DNA from: an uncultured Selenomonadaceae bacterium
GTDB lineage: Bacteria; Bacillota; Negativicutes; Selenomonadales; Selenomonadaceae
DNA length: 64,000 nucleotides
Direction of reading: 5' to 3'
Assembly (NCBI GenBank): GCA_905233135.1
Contig: CAJOCQ010000002.1
Coordinates: 299,605-363,604 of the forward strand
The position numbers and the translations under genes were made by a program. How positions within the stretch are numbered: the first letter of the stretch is position 1; each line of letters starts with the position of its first letter. This document shows, one piece after another, positions 34,096 through 43,943 of the stretch. The notes beneath the pieces were generated by a model, which searched no databases, was not told where the DNA came from, and saw nothing but the letters and a program-made list of their open reading frames with translations.

Positions 34096-34938
34096 TTAGC
34101 CGTTAATTTCTTTTAAAAATCTGGTAACTGCGTCTTGCCAACTCGGCAAACGTTTAAAGCCTGCCTCGTCCAAAGTTTTTTTGCTTAATCTGGAATTGAA
34201 GGGGCGTTTAGCGGGCGTAGGATAATCTGACGTTGGAATTTTTTCAACGGTAATTTCGCGCCCTGCCTGCTTGAAAATTTCTTCGGCAAACTCCGCCCAA
34301 CTGCAAAAACCTTCGTTCGTTGCGTGATAAATCCCGTACTTGTCGGAATTTATCATATCGACTAAAAGCGGCGCAACGTCAGCAGTATAAGTAGGGCTGC
34401 CAACTTGGTCATCGACTACGCTTATTTTTTTGCGGCGTTTATCGAAGTTCAACATTGTTTTGACAAAATTTTTGCCGTTGCTTCCGAATACCCAACTGAT
34501 TCGCACAATAAAATATTCGCGCAGGAGTGCAATAACTGAATCTTCGCCCAAAAGTTTGCTCTTGCCGTAAATGTTTTGCGGAGCTTTTTCGTCCGAAATT
34601 TCGTAGGGAGTTTCGCCGTCGCCGCCAAAAACATAATCTGTACTTACGTAAAGCATTTTTGCGCCGACTTCGCGGCAGGCTTCAGCAATTTTGCGCGTTG
34701 CAAGCCCGTTTACGGTAAGTGCAAGTTCAGCTTCTGATTCGGCTTTATCAACGGCGGTATACGCCGCGCAGTGAATCACGGTTGACGGCTTTTTTTCGAT
34801 TATGAAATTTTTAACTTCTTCAGGTTTACTCAAGTCAAGTTCTTTTCTTGTTGTACCGATAAAATTTTCACCGCGCCGCTCAAGTTCTTTTGCTACGTCA
34901 TAGCCGAGTTGCCCGGTTATTCCTGTTACCAATATCAT
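34096..34938 (-). CDS. rmlD: dTDP-4-dehydrorhamnose reductase
   Basis: Last step of dTDP-L-rhamnose synthesis, using NAD(P)H. 280 residues, an extended SDR enzyme: ILVTGITGQLGYDVAKEL at 2-19 (Rossmann), HCAAYTAVDKAE, MLYVSTDYVFGG and NIYGKSKLLGE (catalytic Tyr and Lys near 128-132), then RISWVFG and GSPTYTADVA. The other rml genes are not in the window. It is directly preceded on the same strand by a small hypothetical gene. Confidence 0.94.
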   Translation of the reverse strand: MILVTGITGQLGYDVAKELERRGENFIGTTRKELDLSKPEEVKNFIIEKKPSTVIHCAAYTAVDKAESEAELALTVNGLATRKIAEACREVGAKMLYVSTDYVFGGDGETPYEISDEKAPQNIYGKSKLLGEDSVIALLREYFIVRISWVFGSNGKNFVKTMLNFDKRRKKISVVDDQVGSPTYTADVAPLLVDMINSDKYGIYHATNEGFCSWAEFAEEIFKQAGREITVEKIPTSDYPTPAKRPFNSRLSKKTLDEAGFKRLPSWQDAVTRFLKEING

Positions 34939-34952
34939 TAAAAAATTTCACC

Positions 34953-35336
34953 TTACCTTATGTCTTCAACGTCTTCGGGGTGTTTTCTGATATATTCCAT
35001 ATACTTTTTGCATTCTTCTTCAAAGTCTTTGTTTTCGGTTGCAGAAAGTTGGAAAGCCAACAACGCAACTGTTGCAATACGCCCGATTTCGTGCGGCTGA
35101 AAAGTTTTAATCAAGTGCAAGACTGATTTAACCGCCTCGTCCAAAATTTCCCTGTCATACTGCGCGAAACGATTCAATAAAAGCATATCAAACATTTGCT
35201 GTTCAAGTGGCGACCACTCAAGCGCAACGCCTGCATTTGAGCGCGGGTATTGCCCGTGAATATCTATATCCTCGTCCACGTCCTCAATATCTGGTATGTA
35301 AAGTTCTTCTTCATCTTCAAAATTGCGTTTTCTCAT
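34953..35336 (-). CDS. Hypothetical acidic protein
   Basis: 127 residues, start supported by GGAGGGA. Residues 1-30 are very acidic (FEDEEELYIPDIEDVDEDIDI); the rest is helical (EQQMFDMLLLNRFAQYDREILDEAVKSVLHLIKTF). No known domain, no membrane segment. Fourteen bases upstream of rmlD, so the two are cotranscribed. Promoter candidates on the minus strand: TTGCGT and TATACT with a 15-17 base gap near 35372-35400. Confidence 0.7.
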   Translation of the reverse strand: MRKRNFEDEEELYIPDIEDVDEDIDIHGQYPRSNAGVALEWSPLEQQMFDMLLLNRFAQYDREILDEAVKSVLHLIKTFQPHEIGRIATVALLAFQLSATENKDFEEECKKYMEYIRKHPEDVEDIR

Positions 35337-35440
35337 AAATTTCCCTCCGTTATTTTTTTGGCACCGCCTTTAGTATATACTCAAATAATTTTTTACGCAA
35401 GTTTAGCGGTATTTCGGCGGCAGGATTTTTTTTATTTGGC

Positions 35441-35455
35441 GTCAAATATTTTGAC
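35441..35455 (+). promoter_or_regulatory. Perfect palindrome upstream of the giant ATPase gene
   Basis: GTCAAA-TAT-TTTGAC, a 6-3-6 perfect inverted repeat 29 bases before the start codon and just before the AAGGAGG site. Candidate operator; it may also overlap a TTGACA -35 box. Confidence 0.4.
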
Positions 35456-35483
35456 ATTACGATTATTTTAAGGAGGGATTTTT

Positions 35484-38400
35484 ATGGATAATTTAAGCCC
35501 GTATGAACTTTCAAGTTTGCGGCTGCTATTCGGCGAAATGACTGATTCTCGAAGAAATTTGCGACCTATTTTAGCCGAAATTGTAAATGCACTTGATAAA
35601 GGCTTTTTCGTTGACGCAGATTCCGAAGACGTCAATAACCTGTTGAAAAAAATATTGGCACTTCAAGAACATTTTGCAAGCGTCGAACAGATAAAGCGCG
35701 CCGTTAATTCCAAACAACTTGAACAAATTGACAAAACGCTGGAAACTCTCGAACAAAATTCTAAACGCGATGAACTTAATGCAACCCTTTCCAGAATTGA
35801 AACGCTCGAAGTTGATTCAAACGACCCCGCAGTTATCGAAGCCGTTAAAAGAGTCAAATTGCAGGCGGAACATATCAGAATTAAATCTGCAAAGTTGGAC
35901 GCCGACCAATTCGCTAAACTTGCTGAAAGATTTATTTTGCTTGCCGAAATTATCGACAACGCAGAAAATTTTTCTTCAAGCGATTACCTCAAAATTTCTA
36001 CCAACTTTCAAGATAACCCGTTAATTGCAATGGTGTTGACTTCAAAAAGTGTTCATTTCCCGAAAATTAAACAGGTTGAAGAAATTCCCGAAGACTTGCC
36101 GCCCGTTATCGAAAAAGTAAATGATAATTCCATTGGCGAGCCGAACAGGCACAGACTCAGCGCGGTTATTAAAAAAGTTGATAAAGTTCAGCCCGATTTA
36201 AGTTTATTGTTGGCTACCGAAAAAGATTTCGTCATTGAAAAAGCCGCGCCCAAAAAGCAAATCACCGTTAAATCTTTCGGCAATAAAATTCACGACCTTT
36301 TTGACGCGGTTGAGCCGTTGCCGATTTTTAAAACGCTCGTCAAGTCAAGAATTTTTTTTACTGACGATTCAAAAGAAAGGCTTGCATTCGGCAAAATCAG
36401 CAAAAAAATTATTGCGATAGTGCCGCGCCTTTTTGAAAAGCTTTTCGATTGGGGAATTGTCGACAAAATAACTTGGCGCGGGCGCACATTTTATTTTCTG
36501 AATGATTTTGGCTTATCTATGTGTATTCGCGCGTTTACGCATTCTTCAATACCGACAAGTGACAGACCGTACTTTTTGCAGTTGACGGGCACATTGCAAC
36601 TTTCGCTGCTGTTTATTTTGGAAAACAGCCTCAAGGGCAAAGGCAATTTGGCTTTTTATTACAATCCGAATTTGCCGGTTGCGCGCGCAGTTTGCAACGG
36701 CAATGTTATTTTGTGTATGTCGCTGATTTTGCTCGGCGAAGATTGGGCGGCTGACATTGCCCGCTTTAAAATGCTTGTCGAAACTCAAACGCCTTTTGCA
36801 ATTTGTATCGTTACTTTTACGAAAAATGATTCTCTTTGGGTAAAAGTTTTCGACACCACGAAATTTAAAAAAATTAAGCTGTTCCTGTTTACTTGGGACG
36901 GACTTTTTGACCAAAATTTAAATGACGCGGATTTCAAAGATTTTTTTAAAGTGGAAGCCAAACAATTAACTTTTGATGACGCGCCCGCTGAAAATCCCGT
37001 TGACGCGGCAGAAAATATTTCTGATGACGTTGAGAAAGTTGAACCTGCGCCGCAAATTTACAACACCGATAAATTTTTTTCAAAGGGCAAAAATTCCGAA
37101 TCAGCCGAAAATTTTTTAGACGAAATTAAAAAAAATTTGCAGGCGCAAACTGCCGCCGCGCCAATTAAAAATTCTTTTGAAACTGAAAATGTTGCTGAAG
37201 TCGAAGAAATTCCCGCAGTTGAAGAAAATCCCGTCGAAGTCGAAGCAATTCCACCTGTTGAAGAAATTCCCGCTGAAGGCGAAGAAACTCCAACAGTTGA
37301 AGAAATTTCAGCCGAAATTGAAGAAGTTCCAACGGTTAAAGAAATTCCAGCCGCCGAAATTGATAAAACTTCTTCGGGCGATATTGTTAAAGCTGATATC
37401 ATTTCGGGCGCAACTTTGCTTTTTAAAGCGGGCAAAACTGCACGCGGTATGCTTGCACTTCACGCGCTGAGAGATTATTTTTCGGCGGAAGATGACGGCG
37501 AAATTTGGGCGGATTATCTTAAAAAAGAAGTTGGCTTTATCCTCGACGACCCGATTACAAAAACTGCGCTTGCAAATTTTGACACGTTTACATTTTGGAC
37601 GGGCGGCGCGGAAATTCCGAAGGCGAATATTGCAAACACTTTCGATTATTTAAACCTTGCCGCGACGATTAAAAATTTTTTTGCGCCCGCCGACCCTACA
37701 AGCTATAAAATCCAAAAACTTTGGAAGCAAATCAATAACGATAAATCTAACACCGCGCTTAAAGCTTGCCCCGCCGCAAAAACTTTAATCAGCCTGTTTA
37801 ACAATTTTACCGAAAAAAGCCGCCGCGTTTTTGCTGATTCTCTCGACGCCGCCGCCGATAACACCGAAGATAATTTTAAATCCGCGCTCGCGCAGATTCT
37901 CAACGCCGAAAATGTTGCTGACAGTGTGCTACATTCGGACGTTAATCACCGCCGCGTCAAAGATGTAATTCAGCAACTTTTCAAGAATAACGGATTGGTG
38001 CGGAAATATCTTTACGTGGAAAATTTTTCTGACGACGAATTATTGAACTTCTGCCAAAGTTTTTCTGAAATGAATCTGCGCGAAGTTCTCAAAGATAATT
38101 CCGCCGTCATCAAAGAAGAAATTTTTTCCGAAAAAAAGATTGGCGATTTTTTGGACGAAATTTGGGAAAAGCCCGTTGTTACGTTGGTGCGCCGCGAACA
38201 CGAACATTTTATTGGACCCAAAAGAAAAAAAGTTACGGGCGTAATGACGCAAATTTTGACGGCAATTTTGAATTACATTCAGGCGAAAAATAAATTTCAA
38301 ACTGCAGATACAGGCTTTACTGTCGGTGCGCCGATTGATAAGGCAATGGAGATTTTGGAAGATTTACAAAAACAAATTGCACGCGCCGAAAAGCGCGGAA

Positions 38401-40922
38401 ATTTGGGCGTGTACGTTTTCCGCATTTTCGTTGAAAATTTAACCGCGTGCCTCGAAGGTAAAGCCGTAAATTTCAATTATAATGAATGTTTGCTCGGCGC
38501 AAATTACATTGAGCTTGAAAATAATTTGCCCGTGTTTGAATCTTTCGGCGTCGAAGAATTTTCGCTGCAAAAAAGATTTTTCGACTTTGAGGACGATATT
38601 AAAAATAAATCCTTTGACGAAAATTTGAAAACCGCGTACGATACCGCAATAAAAAATTATGACTGCGGAATTTTGCAAAATCTGAAAGTTTTCCTTGCCG
38701 CGTTGCACATTTCCGAAGGCGAAATTAATCACAAGATTAACGGCATTGAAAAACAGGCCGCGCGGCAAATCGAAAAAATTTATTCCGAATTTCTTAACGA
38801 TATCGAATTGGCGCGGAATTATTCCCGTATCACTGACCAAGAAAAAATTGACAGCTACATTAACGCCGCCGCTGCCGCCAAAAATCATTTTTCGACAACA
38901 AAAAATGTCGGCTTGTTTCAGCATTTCGTCAACGCTTGCAACGTTTCAATTAACGCTGCGTCATTGCCGCAAAAAAACGCTCTGCTTAAACGCCTTGACA
39001 AGCTCGAAAATTTTAACCCCAACGTTCTGCAACAAATTAAACATCAAATTGAAATGATGAACTTGACGGTTGCCGAAGATTATATGAACCGCTTGGAAAC
39101 TGACGGCGACAGCCAACTGACCGCGCTTGACGTTTCAGATTCTGATTTATCGACGCTTGACGAATTTATTTCAGAATATGAAACTTTACTTCGCACAATT
39201 TTTAACGCCAACGGCTCGGTTGAATTGGCTTTCAAGCAACGTATTCACAGCCGCCTGAATCGTGAAACTCAAAACGCGCTGGACTTTGTGCGCGCGTGGA
39301 AGGAAATTAATTCAGGGCAAAATCCCGCAATTCAAACTGCAATTATTTCAATCCTGCAACATTTGAGTTTCGGCGAGGCGAAAATTGCCGCGCAGAATTT
39401 TAACGAAATTAATCAGAAATCTTACACCGTGACATTTACGCCGCCGCAAAAAGTTCTTGACAGCTACGCGCACCCCTTCGCAATTTTCGGCACTGAAATT
39501 TATAAACAGGGGCTTGAAATTATTTACCTTAGCGCAAATCGTACTTCAGATAATATTTCGCAAGTTTTGAGCAATATGACAAGTTCGCGCGGTACGATTG
39601 TGCTTTTTAATAATGCGCTGTCATTGCCGCAGCGGCGCACTCTTGCAAAATCTATGAAAACCAATCCCAACTTAAAAAATATTATCGTGATTGATAAAGT
39701 TTTGGCGTTGTACCTTACGCGCTTTGACGACGCGCAACGCGGTAAAAAAATGTTGCAGGCGGCGTTACCTTTTGCAAGAGTTCAACCGTACACGCAAGGC
39801 GGCGTTATTGCGCCTGAAATGTTTATCGGGCGCAGTGAAGAACTTGACCAAATCCGCGATATGAACGGTCCTGTTTTCGTTTACGGCGGGCGGCAGTTGG
39901 GAAAATCCGCGCTGTTGCGTCAAGTTAAGGCGTTGGAAAATAATCCCGCGCAGAAAAATTTTGCATTCTTTATCGACTTAAAAAATTTAGACGCGGCGCA
40001 AACTCTCAAAAAAATTGTTTACGAATTGCAAAACGTCAAACTTTTGGGCGAAGTTGACAGTTGGAATAATTTTTCTTTGGAAATGCACAAACTTTTTGAC
40101 GGGCAAATTGAAGGCGTGGAACCGCCCGCCAAAATTTTATTGTTGCTCGATGAAAGCGATACATTTTTAAGCAGCAAGGATTCAGAATTGGCGATTGACA
40201 CCCTGCGCGAATTGCTGATAGCGTTTAGCGGGCGTTTCAAATTCGTATTGGCGGGCTTGCATAAAGTCATACGTTTTGAGCAAAATTCGGGATTCGGCAA
40301 CTTAAATCATATTTCTGTTTTGCCGTTTAAGCCGGCGGACGCAATGGAACTTTTATTGAAGCCGATGAGTTATTTAGGTTTCAGAGTTTCGGACGACAGT
40401 TTATTGAGCGCGATTTTCAGCCGCACGAATTATTATCCCGGCTCGATTCAGTACTATTGCAAAATGTTGGTTGACGCGGTTTCTTCAAATTACGCCAAGC
40501 AAAATTTTGATGTTGTAAAAAATCCGCCGTACACGCTCGACGACGATTATTTGAAAAATATGCTCGGCAACCGCGAATTTCAAGAGGAAATTAATCAGAA
40601 ATTCCAAATTACTTTGCACCTTGACGACGACGACTATTACGAAATAATAGCGTTGGCGGTGGCGTGGATTTACTACGAACACAACCGCCCCGTCGGCGTT
40701 GACGTTACGGAAATTAAAAATATTTGCATTATGTGCGGCGTTGAGAAAATTACAAGACTTTCTGACGTGGAGTTATTGAGCTTGCTTGACGAAATGGTTG
40801 CACTGAACATTTTGCGCAGGATTGACGGCAAATTTGAATTTAACCGCTATGCATTTTGGCATATGATGGGCACTGAAAGCGAAGTCAATGAAAAGCTCGA
40901 TTCTTACGGCTTAAAAGCTTGA
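35484..40922 (+). CDS. Giant multidomain ATPase protein of unknown function
   Basis: 1812 residues, ATG after AAGGAGGGA. Residues 1-190 form coiled coils. About 265-530 are a folded region with a winged-helix look (WRGRTFYFLNDFG). About 540-630 are a disordered, acidic linker with repeats of VEEIPA type. About 640-1320 are mostly helical. About 1330-1420 look like an alpha/beta domain. The C-terminal part is an AAA/STAND-like ATPase: MFIGRSEELDQI near 1446, Walker A VYGGRQLGKSALLRQ near 1468, Walker B ILLLLDESD near 1551, then a winged helix at about 1720-1810. Similar ATP-binding giants exist in other bacteria, but I know of no assigned role. Codon use matches the neighbours. Confidence 0.85.
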   Translation: MDNLSPYELSSLRLLFGEMTDSRRNLRPILAEIVNALDKGFFVDADSEDVNNLLKKILALQEHFASVEQIKRAVNSKQLEQIDKTLETLEQNSKRDELNATLSRIETLEVDSNDPAVIEAVKRVKLQAEHIRIKSAKLDADQFAKLAERFILLAEIIDNAENFSSSDYLKISTNFQDNPLIAMVLTSKSVHFPKIKQVEEIPEDLPPVIEKVNDNSIGEPNRHRLSAVIKKVDKVQPDLSLLLATEKDFVIEKAAPKKQITVKSFGNKIHDLFDAVEPLPIFKTLVKSRIFFTDDSKERLAFGKISKKIIAIVPRLFEKLFDWGIVDKITWRGRTFYFLNDFGLSMCIRAFTHSSIPTSDRPYFLQLTGTLQLSLLFILENSLKGKGNLAFYYNPNLPVARAVCNGNVILCMSLILLGEDWAADIARFKMLVETQTPFAICIVTFTKNDSLWVKVFDTTKFKKIKLFLFTWDGLFDQNLNDADFKDFFKVEAKQLTFDDAPAENPVDAAENISDDVEKVEPAPQIYNTDKFFSKGKNSESAENFLDEIKKNLQAQTAAAPIKNSFETENVAEVEEIPAVEENPVEVEAIPPVEEIPAEGEETPTVEEISAEIEEVPTVKEIPAAEIDKTSSGDIVKADIISGATLLFKAGKTARGMLALHALRDYFSAEDDGEIWADYLKKEVGFILDDPITKTALANFDTFTFWTGGAEIPKANIANTFDYLNLAATIKNFFAPADPTSYKIQKLWKQINNDKSNTALKACPAAKTLISLFNNFTEKSRRVFADSLDAAADNTEDNFKSALAQILNAENVADSVLHSDVNHRRVKDVIQQLFKNNGLVRKYLYVENFSDDELLNFCQSFSEMNLREVLKDNSAVIKEEIFSEKKIGDFLDEIWEKPVVTLVRREHEHFIGPKRKKVTGVMTQILTAILNYIQAKNKFQTADTGFTVGAPIDKAMEILEDLQKQIARAEKRGNLGVYVFRIFVENLTACLEGKAVNFNYNECLLGANYIELENNLPVFESFGVEEFSLQKRFFDFEDDIKNKSFDENLKTAYDTAIKNYDCGILQNLKVFLAALHISEGEINHKINGIEKQAARQIEKIYSEFLNDIELARNYSRITDQEKIDSYINAAAAAKNHFSTTKNVGLFQHFVNACNVSINAASLPQKNALLKRLDKLENFNPNVLQQIKHQIEMMNLTVAEDYMNRLETDGDSQLTALDVSDSDLSTLDEFISEYETLLRTIFNANGSVELAFKQRIHSRLNRETQNALDFVRAWKEINSGQNPAIQTAIISILQHLSFGEAKIAAQNFNEINQKSYTVTFTPPQKVLDSYAHPFAIFGTEIYKQGLEIIYLSANRTSDNISQVLSNMTSSRGTIVLFNNALSLPQRRTLAKSMKTNPNLKNIIVIDKVLALYLTRFDDAQRGKKMLQAALPFARVQPYTQGGVIAPEMFIGRSEELDQIRDMNGPVFVYGGRQLGKSALLRQVKALENNPAQKNFAFFIDLKNLDAAQTLKKIVYELQNVKLLGEVDSWNNFSLEMHKLFDGQIEGVEPPAKILLLLDESDTFLSSKDSELAIDTLRELLIAFSGRFKFVLAGLHKVIRFEQNSGFGNLNHISVLPFKPADAMELLLKPMSYLGFRVSDDSLLSAIFSRTNYYPGSIQYYCKMLVDAVSSNYAKQNFDVVKNPPYTLDDDYLKNMLGNREFQEEINQKFQITLHLDDDDYYEIIALAVAWIYYEHNRPVGVDVTEIKNICIMCGVEKITRLSDVELLSLLDEMVALNILRRIDGKFEFNRYAFWHMMGTESEVNEKLDSYGLKA

Positions 40923-41005
40923 ATAAGGAAAAAGGAAGAAGGACTAAGGAAATTTTCTTAATTCTTTTTCCTTAATCCTTAGTCCTAAAAAAAATCGACC
41001 GAAGG
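40923..41005 (+). repeat. Intercistronic leader hairpin between giant ATPase gene and partner
   Basis: AGGACTAAGG (40940-40949) pairs with CCTTAGTCCT (40977-40986). More AAGGAAAAAGGA units precede it. Ends in CGACCGAAGGGAG before the next start. Confidence 0.7.
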
Positions 41006-41017
41006 GAGATTTTATTT

Positions 41018-42031
41018 TTGCAAATATTAAATTACGAAGAATTAGATTCTTGGTGGTATACGGTACCGGGCGCGCGCAGATTCAGCGGCGAAATTATGGA
41101 CGCCGTAAATAAAAATTGCGCGGTTGCCGCGCACTTGCCGCAAGAAGACGAGAGCGGCTTTATACAAATTTTAACTGAAAACATTCAAAGAAAATTTATT
41201 TCGCTGACGGTTGAAAGATTCGACTTTGACGGCGCGGGCGACAGCGAAGATTTTGTTGACATTTTGACGCGGCAATTTGCGCCCAATTTTCGGCGTGATT
41301 TTACAAAGGATTCGCCCTTTGAAGATTTGGCGCAACAAAATTCTTTGGCGGGCTATGCAATTATTATCAGGCTTGAAAAAAAAGTCAGTTGGCTTGCCGC
41401 CGCCGTTACAGATTTTAACAGGAATGTAAACAGCGAAGGCGGCGTTTTAATTTTCGTGACGACGGAAGAAAATCCGCCGCCGAATATCACGCGCCTGTCA
41501 GATTTTTTGACACCGTATGATATACAATTTTTCGCGTTTAACTTGCTGGAAAACGCGCGGCTTACTTCCCAACAAAAATTGTACACGGCAACACTTGCAG
41601 CGAAACTTGCAAAAAAATCTGCGCTGATGGCGAAAAATCTTGCAAAAGCGGAGCTTTATACATTGGGCTTTGATTTTGTAAAAAGTGTCTTACCGCAATT
41701 CGACGAAAAAATTTTCAACCGCGCCGTTTGGGAATGTCAAATGCAATTTTTGTTACCGATATTGGAAAATTTGCGCAGTCGAATTATCGAAAAAAATTTT
41801 TTGCAGTTGGAAAGAATTTTGCCTGTAACTGATGAATTTGGGCGAATTTTAGAAGAACCGTATGATATGGAATTGAGGCACTTGCACTATTACGGCGGCA
41901 GCAGACAACTTTTTCAGTACAGCGATTGGGAAAATTTGGAGCTTGCCTACAATGCGCGAAATGACCTTTCGCACTTGAGAATTTTGGAACTGTCTTCACT
42001 TGAAAAAATTTTTAACCTTGAGGATTCTTGA
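41018..42031 (+). CDS. Hypothetical partner of the giant ATPase protein
   Basis: 337 residues from TTG 41018 with GAAGGGAG upstream. No Walker A, but the order of segments (VAAHLPQEDESGFIQIL, YAIIIRLEKKVSWLAAA, GGVLIFVTTEENPPPN, TPYDIQFFAFNLLENA) resembles an ATPase fold that has lost its nucleotide loop. Residues 185-330 are helical. It follows the giant ATPase gene through one of the leader hairpins and precedes nadE. The two genes probably form one functional unit; nothing else is known. Confidence 0.75.
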   Translation: MQILNYEELDSWWYTVPGARRFSGEIMDAVNKNCAVAAHLPQEDESGFIQILTENIQRKFISLTVERFDFDGAGDSEDFVDILTRQFAPNFRRDFTKDSPFEDLAQQNSLAGYAIIIRLEKKVSWLAAAVTDFNRNVNSEGGVLIFVTTEENPPPNITRLSDFLTPYDIQFFAFNLLENARLTSQQKLYTATLAAKLAKKSALMAKNLAKAELYTLGFDFVKSVLPQFDEKIFNRAVWECQMQFLLPILENLRSRIIEKNFLQLERILPVTDEFGRILEEPYDMELRHLHYYGGSRQLFQYSDWENLELAYNARNDLSHLRILELSSLEKIFNLEDS

Positions 42032-42076
42032 TAATGTTACTTTTTTTATTTAAAAAATTTATTGGAGGAATTTAAA

Positions 42077-43657
42077 TTGAAATTAGGATTGGCACAAATC
42101 GAAGTATTGGCGGGACAACCCGACCTAAACGCGGCTAAAATTTTAAAATTCGTGACGCAGGCAAAGTCTCAAAACTGCGACGCCGTAATTTTTCCGAAGG
42201 CATCAATTTCGGGCGTGTACTTTTCGCAACAGCTCGCACTCCTGCGCGAATGTGAAGACTTTGCTAAAGAAATTGCGGCGGCAAGCAATGACATTACAAT
42301 TATTTTCGGCAACGGCAATAAAATTTTTACTGCAGAAAACGGCAACCTTGTTGAAGGCGTGGAAAATGTTGACGTGCAAATTAAAATTGACGCGGCGTCT
42401 TTTGCACTGAATAAAATTTCCGAAATTGACAAAACTAACGCCGCCCTTGCCGCCAAAAACAACCGCCCGCTGATTTATGTTAATTCGGTAGGTATTCAAA
42501 ACACCGGCAAAACTATTTACACGTACGACGGCAACAGCAAAGTTTACAATTCACGCGGCGAAATTGTTAAATGCCTGCCGCCCTTCGCTGAAACGCTTGA
42601 AATTATCGACACGCCCGAAATTGACAATTTACCCGCGTTGCCTGCGCAAAATGAAAAGCCCGTCGCGCAGATTTACCGCGCCTTGAATTTCGGCGTCAAA
42701 AATTTCCTCCAACAAATTCATATGTCAAAAATTGTTATCGGCATTTCGGGCGGGATTGATTCGGCGGTTGCCGCCGCGCTTTATACAAAAATTCTTGGCG
42801 CGGAAAATGTTTTGTTAGTAAATATGCCTAGCGTTTTTAATTCTGAAACTACGCGCCATTTGAGCGAACAACTTGCAAAAAATCTCGGCTGCAAATACGC
42901 CGTTGTTACAATTCAAAATTCTGTTGATTCGACGATTAGGCAACTTGAATTGACGCCCGTTACTTTTTTGGCGAATTATTCAACCGAAGATATACAAATT
43001 TCAAGTTTGGTCCGTGAAAATTTGCAGGCGCGTGACAGGAGCGCAAGGGTTTTGGCTACTTTGGCGGCGGTTTACGGCGGCGGTTTTACCTGCAACGCAA
43101 ACAAGGCTGAAAGTACAATCGGCTATGCTACAATGTACGGCGACAGCGCGGGCGTTTTGGCGGCGACTGCTGATTTATGGAAATTTCAAGTTTACGAATT
43201 GGCGCAATATCTCAACGCGGAAATTTACGGGCGCGAAGTCATTCCGCAGGGAATAATTGACATTGTGCCGAGCGCGGAACTTTCTGACGCACAAAACGTT
43301 GACGAAGGCAAAGGCGACCCGTTGCATTACGATTACCACGATTATTTATTCAGGGCGTTTGTTGAGGAAAATTTGACGCCCGAAGATATTTTGAATTTTT
43401 ACATTGAAAAAAATCTTGAAGAAAAAATCGGTTGCGCTGAAGGACTCGTTCAAAAATATTTTCCGACGGCTGAAGATTTTATCGCAGATTTGGAAAAGTG
43501 GTGGAAACAATTTCAAGGTATCGCCGTTGCAAAACGCATTCAAGCTCCGCCGCTCATTGCTGTAAGCGTGCGCCCGTTCGGTTCTTTCACGGAACCGCAA
43601 AACGCGCCGCACTTTACCAAAAAATATTTTGCGCTTGTTGAAAAATTAAAGAACTAA
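42077..43657 (+). CDS. nadE: NAD synthetase with degenerate glutaminase domain
   Basis: Amidates deamido-NAD to NAD. TTG 42077 is preferred over 42062, whose TTGGAGG is the ribosome site; 526 residues. The C-terminal NAD synthase is intact: VIGISGGIDSAVAAALYTK near 220, ENLQARDRSARV, ANKAESTIGYATMYGDSAGVLA. The N-terminal nitrilase-like domain keeps its fold (LAQIEVLAGQPDLNAAK, YVNSVGIQNTGKTIYTYDG) but the catalytic Glu of FPE is Lys (FPKASISG) and no Cys appears where the nucleophile should be, so glutamine use is doubtful and free ammonia is the likely donor. Confidence 0.92.
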   Translation: MKLGLAQIEVLAGQPDLNAAKILKFVTQAKSQNCDAVIFPKASISGVYFSQQLALLRECEDFAKEIAAASNDITIIFGNGNKIFTAENGNLVEGVENVDVQIKIDAASFALNKISEIDKTNAALAAKNNRPLIYVNSVGIQNTGKTIYTYDGNSKVYNSRGEIVKCLPPFAETLEIIDTPEIDNLPALPAQNEKPVAQIYRALNFGVKNFLQQIHMSKIVIGISGGIDSAVAAALYTKILGAENVLLVNMPSVFNSETTRHLSEQLAKNLGCKYAVVTIQNSVDSTIRQLELTPVTFLANYSTEDIQISSLVRENLQARDRSARVLATLAAVYGGGFTCNANKAESTIGYATMYGDSAGVLAATADLWKFQVYELAQYLNAEIYGREVIPQGIIDIVPSAELSDAQNVDEGKGDPLHYDYHDYLFRAFVEENLTPEDILNFYIEKNLEEKIGCAEGLVQKYFPTAEDFIADLEKWWKQFQGIAVAKRIQAPPLIAVSVRPFGSFTEPQNAPHFTKKYFALVEKLKN

Positions 43658-43674
43658 AATTTTTTTATTTCCAT

Positions 43675-43712
43675 AGAAAAAAGCCCTGCCGAATTAAGCG
43701 GGGCTTTTATTA
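43675..43712 (+). terminator. Terminator after nadE
   Basis: AAAAGCCCTGC pairs with GCGGGGCTTTT, followed by TATTATTTTT. Confidence 0.75.
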
Positions 43713-43943
43713 TTTTTGGGTGCAAAAGATCTGACAAATTATCGTGCGAATACTCTCAAGGCATTTTCCCCAACAAAAAAATCCGCTTTATAGCGGCAGT
43801 TGAAATAAAAAAAGCGGTTATTTAAGTTCCACCTAAAGTTTACGAAAAAAGCTGCGATTATGATAATTTTGGTACGTTTGTTATTCGGTGTCTTGTGGTG
43901 GAATCAATTTGCGTGAAGTTTATTTGTCTCCTAAAAAAAATTT
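43713..43943. other. Gap between nadE terminator and a small minus-strand gene
   Basis: CCGCTTTATAGCGG (43790-43803) with T7 on the minus strand is a likely terminator for the 43944 gene. The rest has no supported gene. Confidence 0.5.

Noticed and set aside
37058..37470. Long ORFs on both strands inside the giant ATPase gene
   Set aside because: They mirror the repetitive acidic linker (GAA-rich codons read in other frames), not independent genes.
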